NCBI GenBank assembly: GCA_030734395.1
Contig: JAUZTG010000042.1
Span: forward strand, 1,240,001-1,304,000
Direction: 5' to 3'
Source of the DNA: Sarocladium kiliense
Taxonomy: Eukaryota > Ascomycota > Sordariomycetes > Hypocreales > Sarocladiaceae
DNA length: 64,000 nt
Each line of letters begins with the position of its first letter. Position 1 is the stretch's first letter. Below, one piece after another: positions 53,699-64,000 of this stretch. Position numbers and translations under genes: made by a program. The notes beneath the pieces are model-generated. The model did not search any database, was not told the DNA's origin, and worked only from the letters and a program-made list of their open reading frames with translations.

Positions 53699-55500
53699 GA
53701 AACATCATGGGGCATTTTTAAGCTTCGTTTAAAGGAGGCAGTTGCAGTTCAGTATGGTCTGATACTATGGGGACCATTGTCCTCACCCAAACAGAGGCTG
53801 ATAGTTGACACTCATTGCTGTTGCCTCCTTGGACCCTAGGGTAGGGTTTAAAGATCTGAAGCTTTACACAGGATCAAATGCTCCGCTGCCCAATAGTGAG
53901 TGTTTCTGAAGAAATGAAGTAGAAAACGAATGAATATCATTTTGCCGGTCTAAGCAACTCGAGGAATGATCCTGCCGCGCACACCCCGAAGTGTGCTCGT
54001 ATTATTGTCCCGGCCGGGACTCAAAAATACACACACCCATACCCCGGTTCTCGTGGGTTCCGGGACCGAATTCCCCAATTGCCTGGCAGATCTGGGAAGT
54101 TACTTCGTGCTGCAGCCGAAAAACCGGGCAGAATCCTGCAAGGTGTGCTGACCTTCCCAGATCGGACCCGAGACCTGCCAGTCAGAACTAAATTCGCTCC
54201 CCTCCTTTCTGTGAGATTGTCTGGGCTGGCCCTGTTTAAAATGCTGCTAGCGAGGGGCAGGGGGGACGCCGTCGCCAATAATGGCATTCTGGCGCATTTG
54301 GCATGTTGCCGCACACGCACAGCGTGGCCTTTTTGTGTTTCAATCACGATTGTTATTTTTTGTGACCATTGGAGTTGTATCTGCTTTTCACTTGCTGTCA
54401 GTGGGATTTTCTCACGGGATCACCGCGGGCTATGTCTGGACCCTTTCGGCTGCGGAATGAGACTACGTCATGAAGGCGGCCAACGACGTCATGCTGGCTT
54501 GGGCCTCGGACGGGGCAGTTCTTGTGGATGAGTCGTGTTTTGCACGGCCACAGCTGTGGCTGGTGTTGGTGACTGACTCGCCGTTTGTCCACTGTAGTTC
54601 AAATAAGCGACATTTCGGACATAGGAGCAGGGACTTGAAAGATCCAAAAAGAACACGATTGGAACGCTCAACGGAACACCGTTTTCTCAAAGGTCCAAAA
54701 TCAGGTTGGTGCAAAAGTCTCCGAGTGCCCTTTGTGGCCCCTTCCATTCTCTGTTCGGCTTGATAAGCAGAGGTTGGCTGAACCGGATGGCGCAAAGCCC
54801 CAATGACGATCGTTCGGTCTGGACTCGTTCTACGGGGTCAAGCTGCGGCGGGAGACACCAAGATGGTGGCCTCATGACGGCTGGTGCGACTTGGGGAGGT
54901 GGCCCTCCGGCTGGTGAGCACAGTCAAGTTCACACTGCATGTGGTGGGAGCCAGAGAATGCGAGGGAGGGGTGTTGCCAAGGGGCGTCATCACGAGGGGG
55001 AGTGACGTTGGTGTTGCACGCCACTGGCGCATCTCTGGCCAGGTTGGTTGGGGGTCCAGAGATTGGTGACAGGATGCATATGCAGAGAAGAGGGGGGGTT
55101 CTGGTTTTTGTGGTCCTCCAGAGGGAGGAAACAGATGCGGCGGTGTGCTCTTAATAGCCTGTGAGATCTGGCACTCCCATGACGAACGAAGGGCCGCTGG
55201 GACCCTCCCTGGGAGTGACAGTGCGTTCAAATATTGTCGCTGTGCTTGGGCGTAAAATGCACCGTGACATCGCTCCAAACCAGAGGCATAATTGATGCGT
55301 TCAAGGGCACTGGCAGTAGAATGCAACCGAGTCCAAGGGTCCCTCCATCTTGCCTGACGGTTCGAAGGGGGTTCGCGATGAGGGTGCCTGGACGCAGTTG
55401 GTGATTGGGGGGCAGGCTGGAGACGAGCATAACGATCCTCTGTGGGCACTGTTCGTCCTCGTTAGCTGGTACTTGCGACAGCTGGATGAACGACGATGGG
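53699..55500. other. gene-poor stretch with short inverted repeats
   Basis: No convincing gene. It includes the palindrome CCCGGCCGGG (54009-54018) and an 11-bp perfect inverted repeat (54089-54099 with 54153-54163). Minus frame 55449-54838 is open for 203 codons but Pro/Ser-rich and unlike any family; I treat it as chance. Confidence 0.45.
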
Positions 55501-56806
55501 GCAACTACACGCAGGCTGCGTGATCTCGACCTCGTCGCTCCGCACTCTGGATTATTTAGGATACGATGAACGATTCTAGACTCTGGGGATTAACGGATGA
55601 CGTTGGCTCCTGGAAGCGATATGCTTGTATGAATGCCGTTTCTGTTGGGCACATATACGGATTCTTCGCCTGTGTATCGTTGAGGTATCGCTCCCAGGTC
55701 AAGCTGTGTTCCACCATCACCGCCAACACCAGCTTCACAGTACCACCAGAACCACCAAAATCCCAATCATCGTCATCAACACGCCACCACCGGCTTCCCG
55801 CGTGCATCCCCCACCCCTCACACGCTCCAATTCCTGGGACAGCCGCCAAGCACCAGGAGCCCCAGCCAGCTTGAAGCTTGGGATTCTCTCTAACCCCTCT
55901 CAGCAAGGCCTCAAGGACCCCTCGACGTTTCGCCAGCACACCACCTTTCCGCCGCCTTTCCACAGACTGACGCTGCTCTTGGGACGCTTCGAAACGAACA
56001 ACGGGACCCCTGACCCGAAGCTGTCTTCCCTTCTTTCGCTCGTTCTCTGGCATAGACTCCTTTTCCTGCCACATTACCATTGGCATACTGGCTGGCAGGG
56101 CTGGATCTTCTTCTTCTTCTTCTTCTTCCTACTCCCAGTGACTGCCCATCGCCTTCGGCTCCTCCACTAGGCTTTGTTTGACCCGACTTGCCTCTCGTGA
56201 CAACCTTCAAGTCCTTCTTCAAAGTCTTTCGCAGCCTCGCGAAACCCGGGTCACGCGCTTTGCTTCATCCACCCACTCCCACTTTTCAAGCTGTCAGACG
56301 CCGGCTGTCCGACTGTCAAGAAAGGCGACGGCAATCATCGGCTACGCCTTTTGCCTTTTCCGCATTACGAATTCCCGCCACCCGGTCGCTGGCCGCCGAT
56401 TTCGATCTTCTAGGTTGCAAAAGCCTGCCTTGTCGCTGATTTCCACCTGTTCGACGCCCACTTTGCAGACGCAAGCTCTTCGCTTGCGAAACCTCCAACT
56501 CGTCCTTCGAATCCCCTGTTCTGTCTCGAGGGACAGTACCTTCCCTGCTCGCTTTTCAGCGCCGCACAGTGACGACGCCACCGATTCTCCACCTTCGATC
56601 CACGGGCCTGAATCTCTGCCTCCCTCCACCTCCATTACAGCTTCCTTGAACCAATCTTCCTACAGGCATTCTACACTTGGATTGCACCATGGTCTTATGA
56701 GCACATCGACTGCCGTCTGAATGTCCGGGTTTCGTCGACGACTAGCTGCTTCCCAACCCGCTCTCCTCGACACCCTTTGCTCGATTCGCACCGCCACATC
56801 TACGTC
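55501..56806. other. long upstream/leader region of the phosphatase gene
   Basis: The sequence is pyrimidine-rich with CA/TC runs, typical of a long fungal 5' leader. Plus frames here end before 56720 and are not conserved-looking. Confidence 0.5.
56106..56128 (+). repeat. (TTC)n microsatellite
   Basis: Seven uninterrupted TTC units within the pyrimidine-rich leader upstream of the phosphatase gene. Confidence 0.9.
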
Positions 56807-59635
56807 ATGCACGAGTCTCGAAACGCGGACAGAACGCCTGTCCACTATACGATGAAGACCTCTGCCAGACATTCGCCGGCTGCAACTTCGCATAGCCACC
56901 CTCATTCCCACTCTCACTCATCAAAGCGTCACAGTAAAGTCGGCATATCGACTACTCCGGTCACCTCTCCTCGTACACCGCACTCTGCTGCCCAGAGCCA
57001 CCCGCCTGCTAAATTGTCGCCCGGTCGAGCTCCAGAACCGCGAGCGTCAAGTCCCAACTATTTCGGACTGATTGTTGACACACCGGGTGATTCGCGAGAG
57101 TCATCAGGTCCTGCCCACAACAACTGGAGCCCTGCATCCTCCGTCAAGTCATTTGCCGCTGCGATTCCTAAATCAGTTCCTCTCGATGCGAATCCCGAAT
57201 TCGAGGCCTTCAAAAGACAAGCCGACCTCAACAGGGGCAAATCATTTGCGCTCTCGACTAGCCACTACGTTCAACCTTCGTTGAACCCAGCGCCGGTACG
57301 ACCTAAACCGCCCAAAAGGCATACTCATGCCAGTGATACTGGGTCTTCATTATCGGTTAGGGATCGACCCATGAGCCGAATGGATGTTGACCAAGACAGT
57401 CTCCACGACTCAGCATATGTATCCGCTGATTCGAAAAGGAATTCGGAGTCATCTATTTTCCCGCCGCAAATCACCAGCCAGCCGCGGTTCGACTCGCCGC
57501 GTCCGTATGATGTCTCTCAGAGCCGCACAAACCTAACCAGGTCTGAAGATCGCGATCCTCGTCACTCGTTGATGGAGCATCGACCTGAGCCTCCTGCACC
57601 TTCTATGTCTGACGTCAGGCGTGCTGCGACCCTTCCTATCACACCGGAAAATGGGCCCCATGACATGATTTCTGGCGATCAGCTCCAGCAGCTGATGGAT
57701 ACCATGGATGAGGATCGGCTTCTACTTCTGGACATCCGATCGATACAAAACTATGCGCAATCGCGTATCGACGGGGCACTGAACCTATGTATACCCACAA
57801 CTCTGCTCAAGCGGGCAACTTTCAACATACAGAAGCTTCAGCAGACTTTCCAGAACGGGCCACAATCTGAAAAGTTCTCAAAATGGCACGAGATGGACTG
57901 CATTGTGGTTTATGATGCACACTCATCAGATAAGCGCGATGCAGTCACTGCTCAAAACATGATCAAGAAGTTCACAAACGAAGGCTACAACGGTAAAACA
58001 TTCATTCTCCGTGGAGGCTTCAGCATTTTTCGGCAGACGCACCCTGACTACGTTGACGATCAGTCTACCGCCATGGGTCAAGGAAACGCTCAGAAATCTG
58101 GTCCAAATGGTGGTATAGCTCCCGTCATCGGTGGCGTTATGCTACCATCAACAGTGAACGAGCCGAATCCATTCTTCTCAAACATTCGCCAAAACATGGA
58201 TCTCGCGGATGGAGTGGGCCAAATGGACATCAGTCGGCCATCCGGGCTGGAATCACCGACTCTTCCTCGCTGGCTTCGTGATGCATCCTCTGTGCCGGAT
58301 CACGGCAAGAAAGTCGCAGATAAGTTTCTGCACATCGAACGCGATGAGAAGTCCAGAATGGCCGCGGCGTACTCGGCATTCAATCCAAAGAATGGGCAAC
58401 AGGACTCTGCCGTGCAGCTGTCTGGCGTCGAGAAAGGTGGGAAGAATCGATACAAAGATATCCTACCATTCGACCATAGCCGCGTCAAGTTGGGAGAGCG
58501 TCGAGAAGGATCATGTGACTACGTCAATGCGAGCCACATTAAGGCATCCCGCAGCAACAAGCGATATATTGCAAGCCAAGGCCCACTCCCAGCAACATTT
58601 GAGGACTTCTGGACCGTCGTATGGGAGCAAGACGTACGTGTCATTCTTATGCTTACAGCGGAATCAGAAGGCGGTAATTTGAAATGCCATCCTTATTGGA
58701 AAGGCCGGGATTTTGGGGCATTCAAGCTTAAGCAGCTGTCCGAGAAGAAGGCATCGTTGGACATCGACAAGCACAGGGCGCAGTCGAATGCAGTTCCATC
58801 AACACATACGGGGGATCTTGGTCGCAGAAGAGCGAACACTACGACTGGCATGGATGCAACTCCGACGCCGAGTACGCAGACGCAAGGCGACACGCCTTAC
58901 GTTGTCATCCGCAAGTTCGCTTTGTCTCATAACTCTGAGCCTTTCGCTCCCATGCGCGAGATCACACACCTGCACTTCGCAGCCTGGCCCGATTTTGGCT
59001 CCCCCGCACAGCCATCCCACCTCCTGGCCCTCGTTGAGCTTGCAAATGTTATGCAGAGGGCAGCTCTTCCTGTTGAAACTGCCTCGGTTGTCAGGCCGCC
59101 TGGACTTGAGACGCTTCCTATAACATGGTACGATGAACCGGAACAAGAGTCTCACGCCAGACCTATGCTTGTCCATTGCTCAGCTGGGTGTGGGCGTACG
59201 GGAACGTTTTGCACAGTTGACAGCGTTATCGACATGCTGAAAAGAGAACGGCAAGCGCGAAATCGAGGCAGCAAAAGCCGTGACTACGAAGGAGATATTT
59301 CTATGGACGAAGCTGTGTCACCGCGCACGACGAAAACGTTCAATTTTACATCGAGCCCGCGCCAGCGCTCAAGCTTAGAGAAGGGCAAGCGATCGTCGAC
59401 CAACAGCCCTCCAATTGATACGTCTTGGATGCATGATGACTCAGTCGACCTGATCCAGCGAACTGTTGAGGACTTCCGAGAACAGAGAATCAGTATGGTG
59501 CAGAGCCTGCGGCAGTACGTTCTCTGTTATGAAACTGTGATGGAATGGATTACGAGGATGAATGAGCGCACATCCAGCACACCTGGAGGGCGCCAACGGA
59601 GTGGCAGCCTCCAGCAGCCACCAAGAGAACGTTAG
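56807..59635 (+). CDS. rhodanese-like plus protein tyrosine phosphatase (Pyp1/Ptp2-Ptp3 type MAPK phosphatase)
   Basis: Intronless, 942 residues from the ATG at 56807 (Met at codon 16 is an alternative). The first 280 residues are disordered and Ser/Pro-rich. A rhodanese/Cdc25-like domain follows (LLLLDIRSIQNYAQSRIDGALNL, then CIVVYDAHSSDKRDA). It has Asp where an active rhodanese would have Cys, so it is a docking module. The PTP domain has NRYKDILPFDHSRVKL, DYVNASHI, the WPD loop Trp727-Asp729 and the signature HCSAGCGRTG with Cys791. Fungal Pyp/Ptp enzymes dephosphorylate Hog1/Sty1 and cell-wall MAP kinases. A charged insert of about 80 residues follows the active site before the final helix. 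Confidence 0.92.
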   Translation: MHESRNADRTPVHYTMKTSARHSPAATSHSHPHSHSHSSKRHSKVGISTTPVTSPRTPHSAAQSHPPAKLSPGRAPEPRASSPNYFGLIVDTPGDSRESSGPAHNNWSPASSVKSFAAAIPKSVPLDANPEFEAFKRQADLNRGKSFALSTSHYVQPSLNPAPVRPKPPKRHTHASDTGSSLSVRDRPMSRMDVDQDSLHDSAYVSADSKRNSESSIFPPQITSQPRFDSPRPYDVSQSRTNLTRSEDRDPRHSLMEHRPEPPAPSMSDVRRAATLPITPENGPHDMISGDQLQQLMDTMDEDRLLLLDIRSIQNYAQSRIDGALNLCIPTTLLKRATFNIQKLQQTFQNGPQSEKFSKWHEMDCIVVYDAHSSDKRDAVTAQNMIKKFTNEGYNGKTFILRGGFSIFRQTHPDYVDDQSTAMGQGNAQKSGPNGGIAPVIGGVMLPSTVNEPNPFFSNIRQNMDLADGVGQMDISRPSGLESPTLPRWLRDASSVPDHGKKVADKFLHIERDEKSRMAAAYSAFNPKNGQQDSAVQLSGVEKGGKNRYKDILPFDHSRVKLGERREGSCDYVNASHIKASRSNKRYIASQGPLPATFEDFWTVVWEQDVRVILMLTAESEGGNLKCHPYWKGRDFGAFKLKQLSEKKASLDIDKHRAQSNAVPSTHTGDLGRRRANTTTGMDATPTPSTQTQGDTPYVVIRKFALSHNSEPFAPMREITHLHFAAWPDFGSPAQPSHLLALVELANVMQRAALPVETASVVRPPGLETLPITWYDEPEQESHARPMLVHCSAGCGRTGTFCTVDSVIDMLKRERQARNRGSKSRDYEGDISMDEAVSPRTTKTFNFTSSPRQRSSLEKGKRSSTNSPPIDTSWMHDDSVDLIQRTVEDFREQRISMVQSLRQYVLCYETVMEWITRMNERTSSTPGGRQRSGSLQQPPRER

Positions 59636-60922
59636 AGGACGTGGCACAGAGGGGAAGCATATCAGTGGTTCACGAATTGGTATACGAGATGTACTTTACA
59701 CTCATCACACGTACATTATTTAGCGATATTAGGTTTCATTGGGGATTGAAAGATGGAATTGCACAGGCCGGCGTTTACGTGGGAACGACATTAGCGATGA
59801 CTGGATGATGTGATCTGCCCTACCCTCTAGGCTGTGAGGTATGGAGCTCAAGCACGGAGCTCCACCAACGTAGACATCGACGACTTTGAGGTCGGCATAG
59901 ACATGGAAGGAATAATTTGGGAGGCGGTGAAAGATGAATAAAAGCATTGCTGCTGGCTAATACTTCTGTCTGGTGAGCGTACTTGTATATATAATATAAT
60001 GATCGCCAGAATAGCAGCTAAGATAGTGTTATAGTATTGTATGGAATCGCAGCCAGAATAGCAGGTAAGATAAAGATCAAAAGAGCAGTTAGGACAGCAG
60101 TAAGACATGAGTCAGATAGTAGCTGAATAGTCAATCCGCATTCAATCGATCGGAGAAACCTGGAGATGGCTGGAACCGTGAAGGCATATCAAAGCCAATG
60201 GAACGTCTCATGAAGCCTCGGGAGTCTGAGATCTAGCCTCAACGGAGATATCCGACGGAGGCCGGAACAGTCACGACATTCGATCGCCTTACCAAGGCCA
60301 GTCAGCAGCTTATCAGAAGTGGCTGCGAGACGTCCTCGACCACCGCCATGTGCATCAGTCAGCCAGCCTCCCCACTAATGTCGTGACAATTCGCCATCGC
60401 CGCCTAGAAGCTTCTGCGCTATCGCTAAGGCACCTAACGTACCCTATCTCACCGTCCCAGCCACTGTCCACCCACTGTGGCTGACTCCCGACGCTCTCGC
60501 TCACCCCGCTGATTCTGCTCCCCTCCATCTGCATCTATTCTGCGACTCACCATCTCCATCTACCCAAATTGGCTGCCTGCCTTGCGCCTTGGTCTTGAGA
60601 ATTGGAAGCCTTGGTCGCGCCTCTCTTCTCTTCTTTCTTCGCGCAGTTCCTTTTCAGTATTTATCATTCAGCATTTCCTCCCCCCTTTGGATGCACCTGA
60701 GTAGTGTTTCTTCCCAAAGCACTTCTTCATTCGCAAGGGTCTGAAACCGCACCCTGCCTGACTAACCCAACCTCGATCGCGTATCGATTCCGCATGCAGC
60801 AGCAATCCTGATTCTGACTCCTCCGCCGCGTTCAGTTTTCAGCCCCCCGGCCTTTTCGTCAAGAATCTAGATCTTGTACTTCCAATTGCCCAACTATCAC
60901 TTTCTCATATATATCTTTATAT
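59636..60922. other. intergenic, SOK1 promoter and leader
   Basis: Apart from the degenerate repeat at about 59985-60125 (listed separately), 60400-60900 is a pyrimidine-rich leader. No gene was seen. Confidence 0.5.
59985..60125. repeat. degenerate AG-rich repeat resembling the 24.9-kb minisatellite
   Basis: Units CAGAATAGCAGCTAAGATAG, CAGAATAGCAGGTAAGATAA and GAGCAGTTAGGACAGCAGTA are related to each other. By their AGNAGGTAA core they also resemble the CAGTAGGTAAAA units near 24.9 kb. Confidence 0.45.
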
Positions 60923-63900
60923 ATGAGCAACTCCCTCCACGCGACGAGTGACCTGCATCCGCCCTCGCGGCCCGTGCGTACCGCCTCCAAGATGCCCGAT
61001 ATCATGCGCCGCGCGTCGCTTGATGAACCCGACGAGCCTACCTCGAGGCGCTTGGCCGAGGAGGCTGTTAACATGGATCTCGACCTCACCATGCCACCGA
61101 ATCAAGACGACGACGACGATATGTTCGAAGACGATGTTCTCGATCAAGACCCTCGCATCTACACACCTCCACCCCGCATCGCTGCTCGCTTCTACCGACC
61201 CTCACATGCCCGACGTCGAGGCTCTGCTGCCTCTTCGCGACGGGAGTCCATCTCATCAGCACACTCTCATTCTCGCTGCTCCTCCATTCAGGGTACTCCG
61301 CAACACGCGGACGAACAGAGCAAGCATGTTGCTCAACACTTGCGCCGTGCCTCATTCCTTGAGGATCGCAGGGCTCGCCTCGCTGACAGAGCAGCACATG
61401 CCGAAAAGGTCCGTCTCAGGGCTGCCATGGCAAAGGCAGCGCCTCGAGGATCCTCCGCATCCGAAGAACGCGCGCTTGCCGCCCAACAAGCGCGCGAGAA
61501 GAACCTCGCCAAGATTGTCGCGGACTGTGCCGAAGAGGTCAAGAAGGCCAAACAAATCTCTGAGCAGATCAAGGAGAAGCGGGAACAAGACCACGCCCGT
61601 ATGAAAGCGCAGATGGAGGAGCGCATGGCCGAGGCTGAGCGCCGAAGGGAAGAGATTCGAATCAAGACTGCTAGCCGCCGGAGCCGAGGGCAGAGCGTTA
61701 TGTCCAGGAGGCCAAATGACTCGCCTCCAGCGCGTAAAGATACCGAAAAGGATGATGAAGCACCGACAATGAGCACCGACACCGCTGCTCGAACGATCCA
61801 AGGGTGGTGGCTGGGCAGGATCAGGCGAAAGACGATCCATGAGTTTAACAACCTCGGACTCTCGCTGGATAGCATTCGAGATGCGTCCTTTGATGCTGTG
61901 GTGGAGCAGCTTGCGAACCCTCAGGTCCTCATTACTACAGCCCGCCTGCTCCGTTTGTGTGGATTGCACGAAGGAAAACCTGGTTCGGTCGAGGAGATGG
62001 CTGCAGTTCGCACGTTTCTCAGTGCATTCCTGATTTTCGGGCATCCCAATCAGGTCCTCAGCAACAAGGACGAGCCTGGTCAAGATGACATTTTGACAAC
62101 GCACAGGCTGCCTCCTGCGGACCTTGACAATCCCCAACTGCAAGAGCTCGTGGGCAAGGCCAAGGATCTTCTCATTTGCTTTGAGAACATCCTCGCACGC
62201 TTGACCCCATCCAACCGATACACTATGCCGCCAGCGCTGAGCAAGTCTCTACCGGAGTCCTACGGAGCTTGGTCAAACGCGTTCATTGCGTGGAAATCAC
62301 GCGATGCCGATGCTATGGTGGAGGTTATGGTTATGCAGTTCGTCGAGCTCGATGCGATTCTGCACACTGTCAAGGACAAGACCGACGAGGCTGCTACAGA
62401 GCTGTACCGCCAGAGCATCCGTGGCAACCAGCTGCAACTCATGGTTCGAGTCAAACGAATCGCAGGTCCGGAAAGGGGCAAGAAGATGATATTTGACGCT
62501 GTTGCCGAGGCTAGAAAGGCTCGTATGGCGAAGAAGCAGACCGGCGATACCAAACCACGTGTCGCTGATAGTCCCGCTGAAGAGGACACAGCATCTGGCC
62601 ACAGCATCGTGGCTCCTGTGTCGCAAACACCGGCTCCAACGTCAGCGCCTCTAAGCCCGACCCCCCCAGCACCTGCAATCTCATATGGCGGCTTACAAGG
62701 CTTATTGCCCGACAATCGTATCGTCGTACACGAATTGGCCATCAACAAGGAATACCAGGTGCCAGCTGAGGAGTACAAGGCGGAGCAAGCTGTTCTCACT
62801 CGCCCAATTTTTGAGCAAATGAGAGCAATTCTCGACCATACAGACGCCGAAACGAACTTCAGGCTTTTCCTCGTCGCGGCTGCCAGAGTCAAGGATAAGC
62901 TCCAGCGCCTTCTGAAACCGGGCAACTCGATGCATAAGCTGATCGGGGAGATTCTGGATCCTGAAATCGCCCAGCAACAATTTACAATGGGGAGCTTTTC
63001 ATATGAGACTTTCTTCTCCGCCATGGGCAATCTATTGCCGAAACTCTGTGCACCTTTCCGCGATGACGAAGTGAAGGATCTTGTTCAGAACAAACTGAAT
63101 GACGGAAACCTCATTGACCGGATTGAGGCGCTCAACGACTTCATCGATCTCATGCTTTGCGACTACATGAACTACCTCTTGAGAATCGCTGCACCTCAAC
63201 TCATCGATGCCGCAGCTCAATACGAAAGTGTACGGTTCAAGAAGCAAGTGGAGGATGGCATGTCACTCACTGTTGCCGAGACAGCATGGCGATGTGCCAG
63301 ATCCAAGGTCATTGCTGATACACAAAAGCGAGATCCCGAGGGTATTAACCATCCAAAATCCCGCCCATCTGGCACGAAATTCTATGCGCAGATGCTCGTG
63401 GATGTTTTTACGCAGCCTCTGCCAATCCAGCCAGAGACTGTGCCAGAAATGCTTCGGCTGGACCTGAAGCGGATTGAAGAGGTTTCAACGATGGTCCAAC
63501 GCATCATTACTGTTGGAGCCGTGCTCCTGCAGTGCAAGAATCTGTTAAAGCGTGATGTGCGTTCCTCGTGGAAGATGGAGGCTTCAAGGATCATGTCTGT
63601 TCTCGAAGCCAACCACGAGTCGCTCGACACGACCATCAATGGCACCATGGCTGCCCTGGAAGCAGGACGGTCGATGCCTACGGTGACCAAGACACATCTT
63701 CGGGCCCTAGTGACCAAAGTCCTCACAGCGAGCCAAGATATGACTCTGCGGTCAACTGAACCCCGTGAGCCGGTCCTGCGGCTGCTCCTGACCCGCCTAC
63801 GAGGTAACGTCATGGCCAGGCTCGCACCTGGTTCGGCGAATGAGAAGGTCAAAGCTGCCAACATGGCGGGCGAGAAACTGGCCAGCCTTGGTCTTTCGGA

Positions 63901-64000
63901 GTTTGTGGAAAGGGTGAGAGGTATCTCCGATCTCTTGGATAAGGTCGGTACCGTCGATCGTGCGGCACATGACGTTTGGTGGGATCTGGTGGCTACCAAG
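60923..64000 (+). CDS. SOK1: Sok1/Tcp11-family protein (partial, runs off right edge)
   Basis: The frame is open without a stop from the ATG at 60923 to the window end (1026 codons). A disordered, acidic N-terminus is followed by a long charged coiled coil (about residues 140-260: RRARLADRAAHAEKVRL, EEVKKAKQISEQIKEKRE). An IQ-like helix follows (AARTIQGWWLGRIRRK). The Tcp11 region then has LANPQVLITTARLL, NRYTMPPALSKSLPESYGAW, FSYETFFSAMGNLLPKLCAPFRD and NYLLRIAAPQLI. Yeast Sok1 was found as a suppressor of loss of cAMP-dependent kinase; the mammalian homologue Tcp11 acts in sperm. The start is preferred over codon 24 (MPDIMRR), which also lies before the conserved part. Confidence 0.88.
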   Translation, partial: MSNSLHATSDLHPPSRPVRTASKMPDIMRRASLDEPDEPTSRRLAEEAVNMDLDLTMPPNQDDDDDMFEDDVLDQDPRIYTPPPRIAARFYRPSHARRRGSAASSRRESISSAHSHSRCSSIQGTPQHADEQSKHVAQHLRRASFLEDRRARLADRAAHAEKVRLRAAMAKAAPRGSSASEERALAAQQAREKNLAKIVADCAEEVKKAKQISEQIKEKREQDHARMKAQMEERMAEAERRREEIRIKTASRRSRGQSVMSRRPNDSPPARKDTEKDDEAPTMSTDTAARTIQGWWLGRIRRKTIHEFNNLGLSLDSIRDASFDAVVEQLANPQVLITTARLLRLCGLHEGKPGSVEEMAAVRTFLSAFLIFGHPNQVLSNKDEPGQDDILTTHRLPPADLDNPQLQELVGKAKDLLICFENILARLTPSNRYTMPPALSKSLPESYGAWSNAFIAWKSRDADAMVEVMVMQFVELDAILHTVKDKTDEAATELYRQSIRGNQLQLMVRVKRIAGPERGKKMIFDAVAEARKARMAKKQTGDTKPRVADSPAEEDTASGHSIVAPVSQTPAPTSAPLSPTPPAPAISYGGLQGLLPDNRIVVHELAINKEYQVPAEEYKAEQAVLTRPIFEQMRAILDHTDAETNFRLFLVAAARVKDKLQRLLKPGNSMHKLIGEILDPEIAQQQFTMGSFSYETFFSAMGNLLPKLCAPFRDDEVKDLVQNKLNDGNLIDRIEALNDFIDLMLCDYMNYLLRIAAPQLIDAAAQYESVRFKKQVEDGMSLTVAETAWRCARSKVIADTQKRDPEGINHPKSRPSGTKFYAQMLVDVFTQPLPIQPETVPEMLRLDLKRIEEVSTMVQRIITVGAVLLQCKNLLKRDVRSSWKMEASRIMSVLEANHESLDTTINGTMAALEAGRSMPTVTKTHLRALVTKVLTASQDMTLRSTEPREPVLRLLLTRLRGNVMARLAPGSANEKVKAANMAGEKLASLGLSEFVERVRGISDLLDKVGTVDRAAHDVWWDLVATK

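Noticed and set aside
54838..55449. 203-codon minus-strand frame
   Set aside because: Pro/Ser/Thr-rich, no conserved motif, no promoter or splice context. Likely a chance frame in a GC-rich stretch.
55566..56720. Overlapping plus frames before the phosphatase
   Set aside because: They lie in a pyrimidine-rich leader, overlap one another in different frames and resemble no protein.

Overview
The window is nuclear DNA of a filamentous ascomycete (Pezizomycotina; Dothideomycetes is my impression, not proven). The evidence is compact genes with short GT-AG introns of about 35-140 nt carrying CTAAC/CTGAC-like branch sites, Zn2Cys6 regulators, an NCS1 permease, a Vnx1-type exchanger, VPS11, MLH3 and a mitochondrial S19 protein. 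I rebuilt exon structures by hand from splice signals and reading-frame continuity. Two genes run off the window: a MINDY deubiquitinase on the left and a Sok1/Tcp11 protein on the right.

Layout. 1-23 kb is a dense conserved housekeeping block: MINDY, HLJ1-type ER J-protein, RSM19, TAF10, ERD2, UBL-WLM metalloprotease, nitrilase, VPS11, a low-complexity fungal protein, MLH3 and a secreted LicD-type protein. 24.3-30 kb is an accessory, partly decayed island. It holds a tRNA-Asp with a duplicated 5' flank, an AT-rich minisatellite, a transcription-factor-like gene with no zinc cluster, an aldo-keto reductase pseudogene with transition-type stops, and an intact NQO-type flavodoxin oxidoreductase. 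30-43 kb has a CorA-like membrane protein, POF1, an MFS monocarboxylate-type transporter, an orphan, VNX1 and RPT6.

44.2-52.1 kb holds four neighbouring genes that look like a small nutrient-use cluster. They are a DUF1989 protein, an IPNS-like 2-oxoglutarate/Fe(II) oxygenase, an NCS1 nucleobase/allantoin-type permease and a Zn2Cys6 regulator. The oxygenase and permease are divergent and share an 858-bp promoter with many HGATAR (nitrogen GATA factor) sites, three copies of a CCG-N-CGG heptamer and a perfect hairpin. I propose this as a nitrogen-regulated pathway for a guanidino, ureido or nucleobase compound. This is the best candidate here for an undescribed system, and the substrate is inference only.

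52.8-64 kb has an orphan gene between imperfect direct repeats, a 3.3-kb stretch with no convincing gene, a rhodanese-PTP MAPK-type phosphatase with a long leader, and the Sok1/Tcp11 gene.
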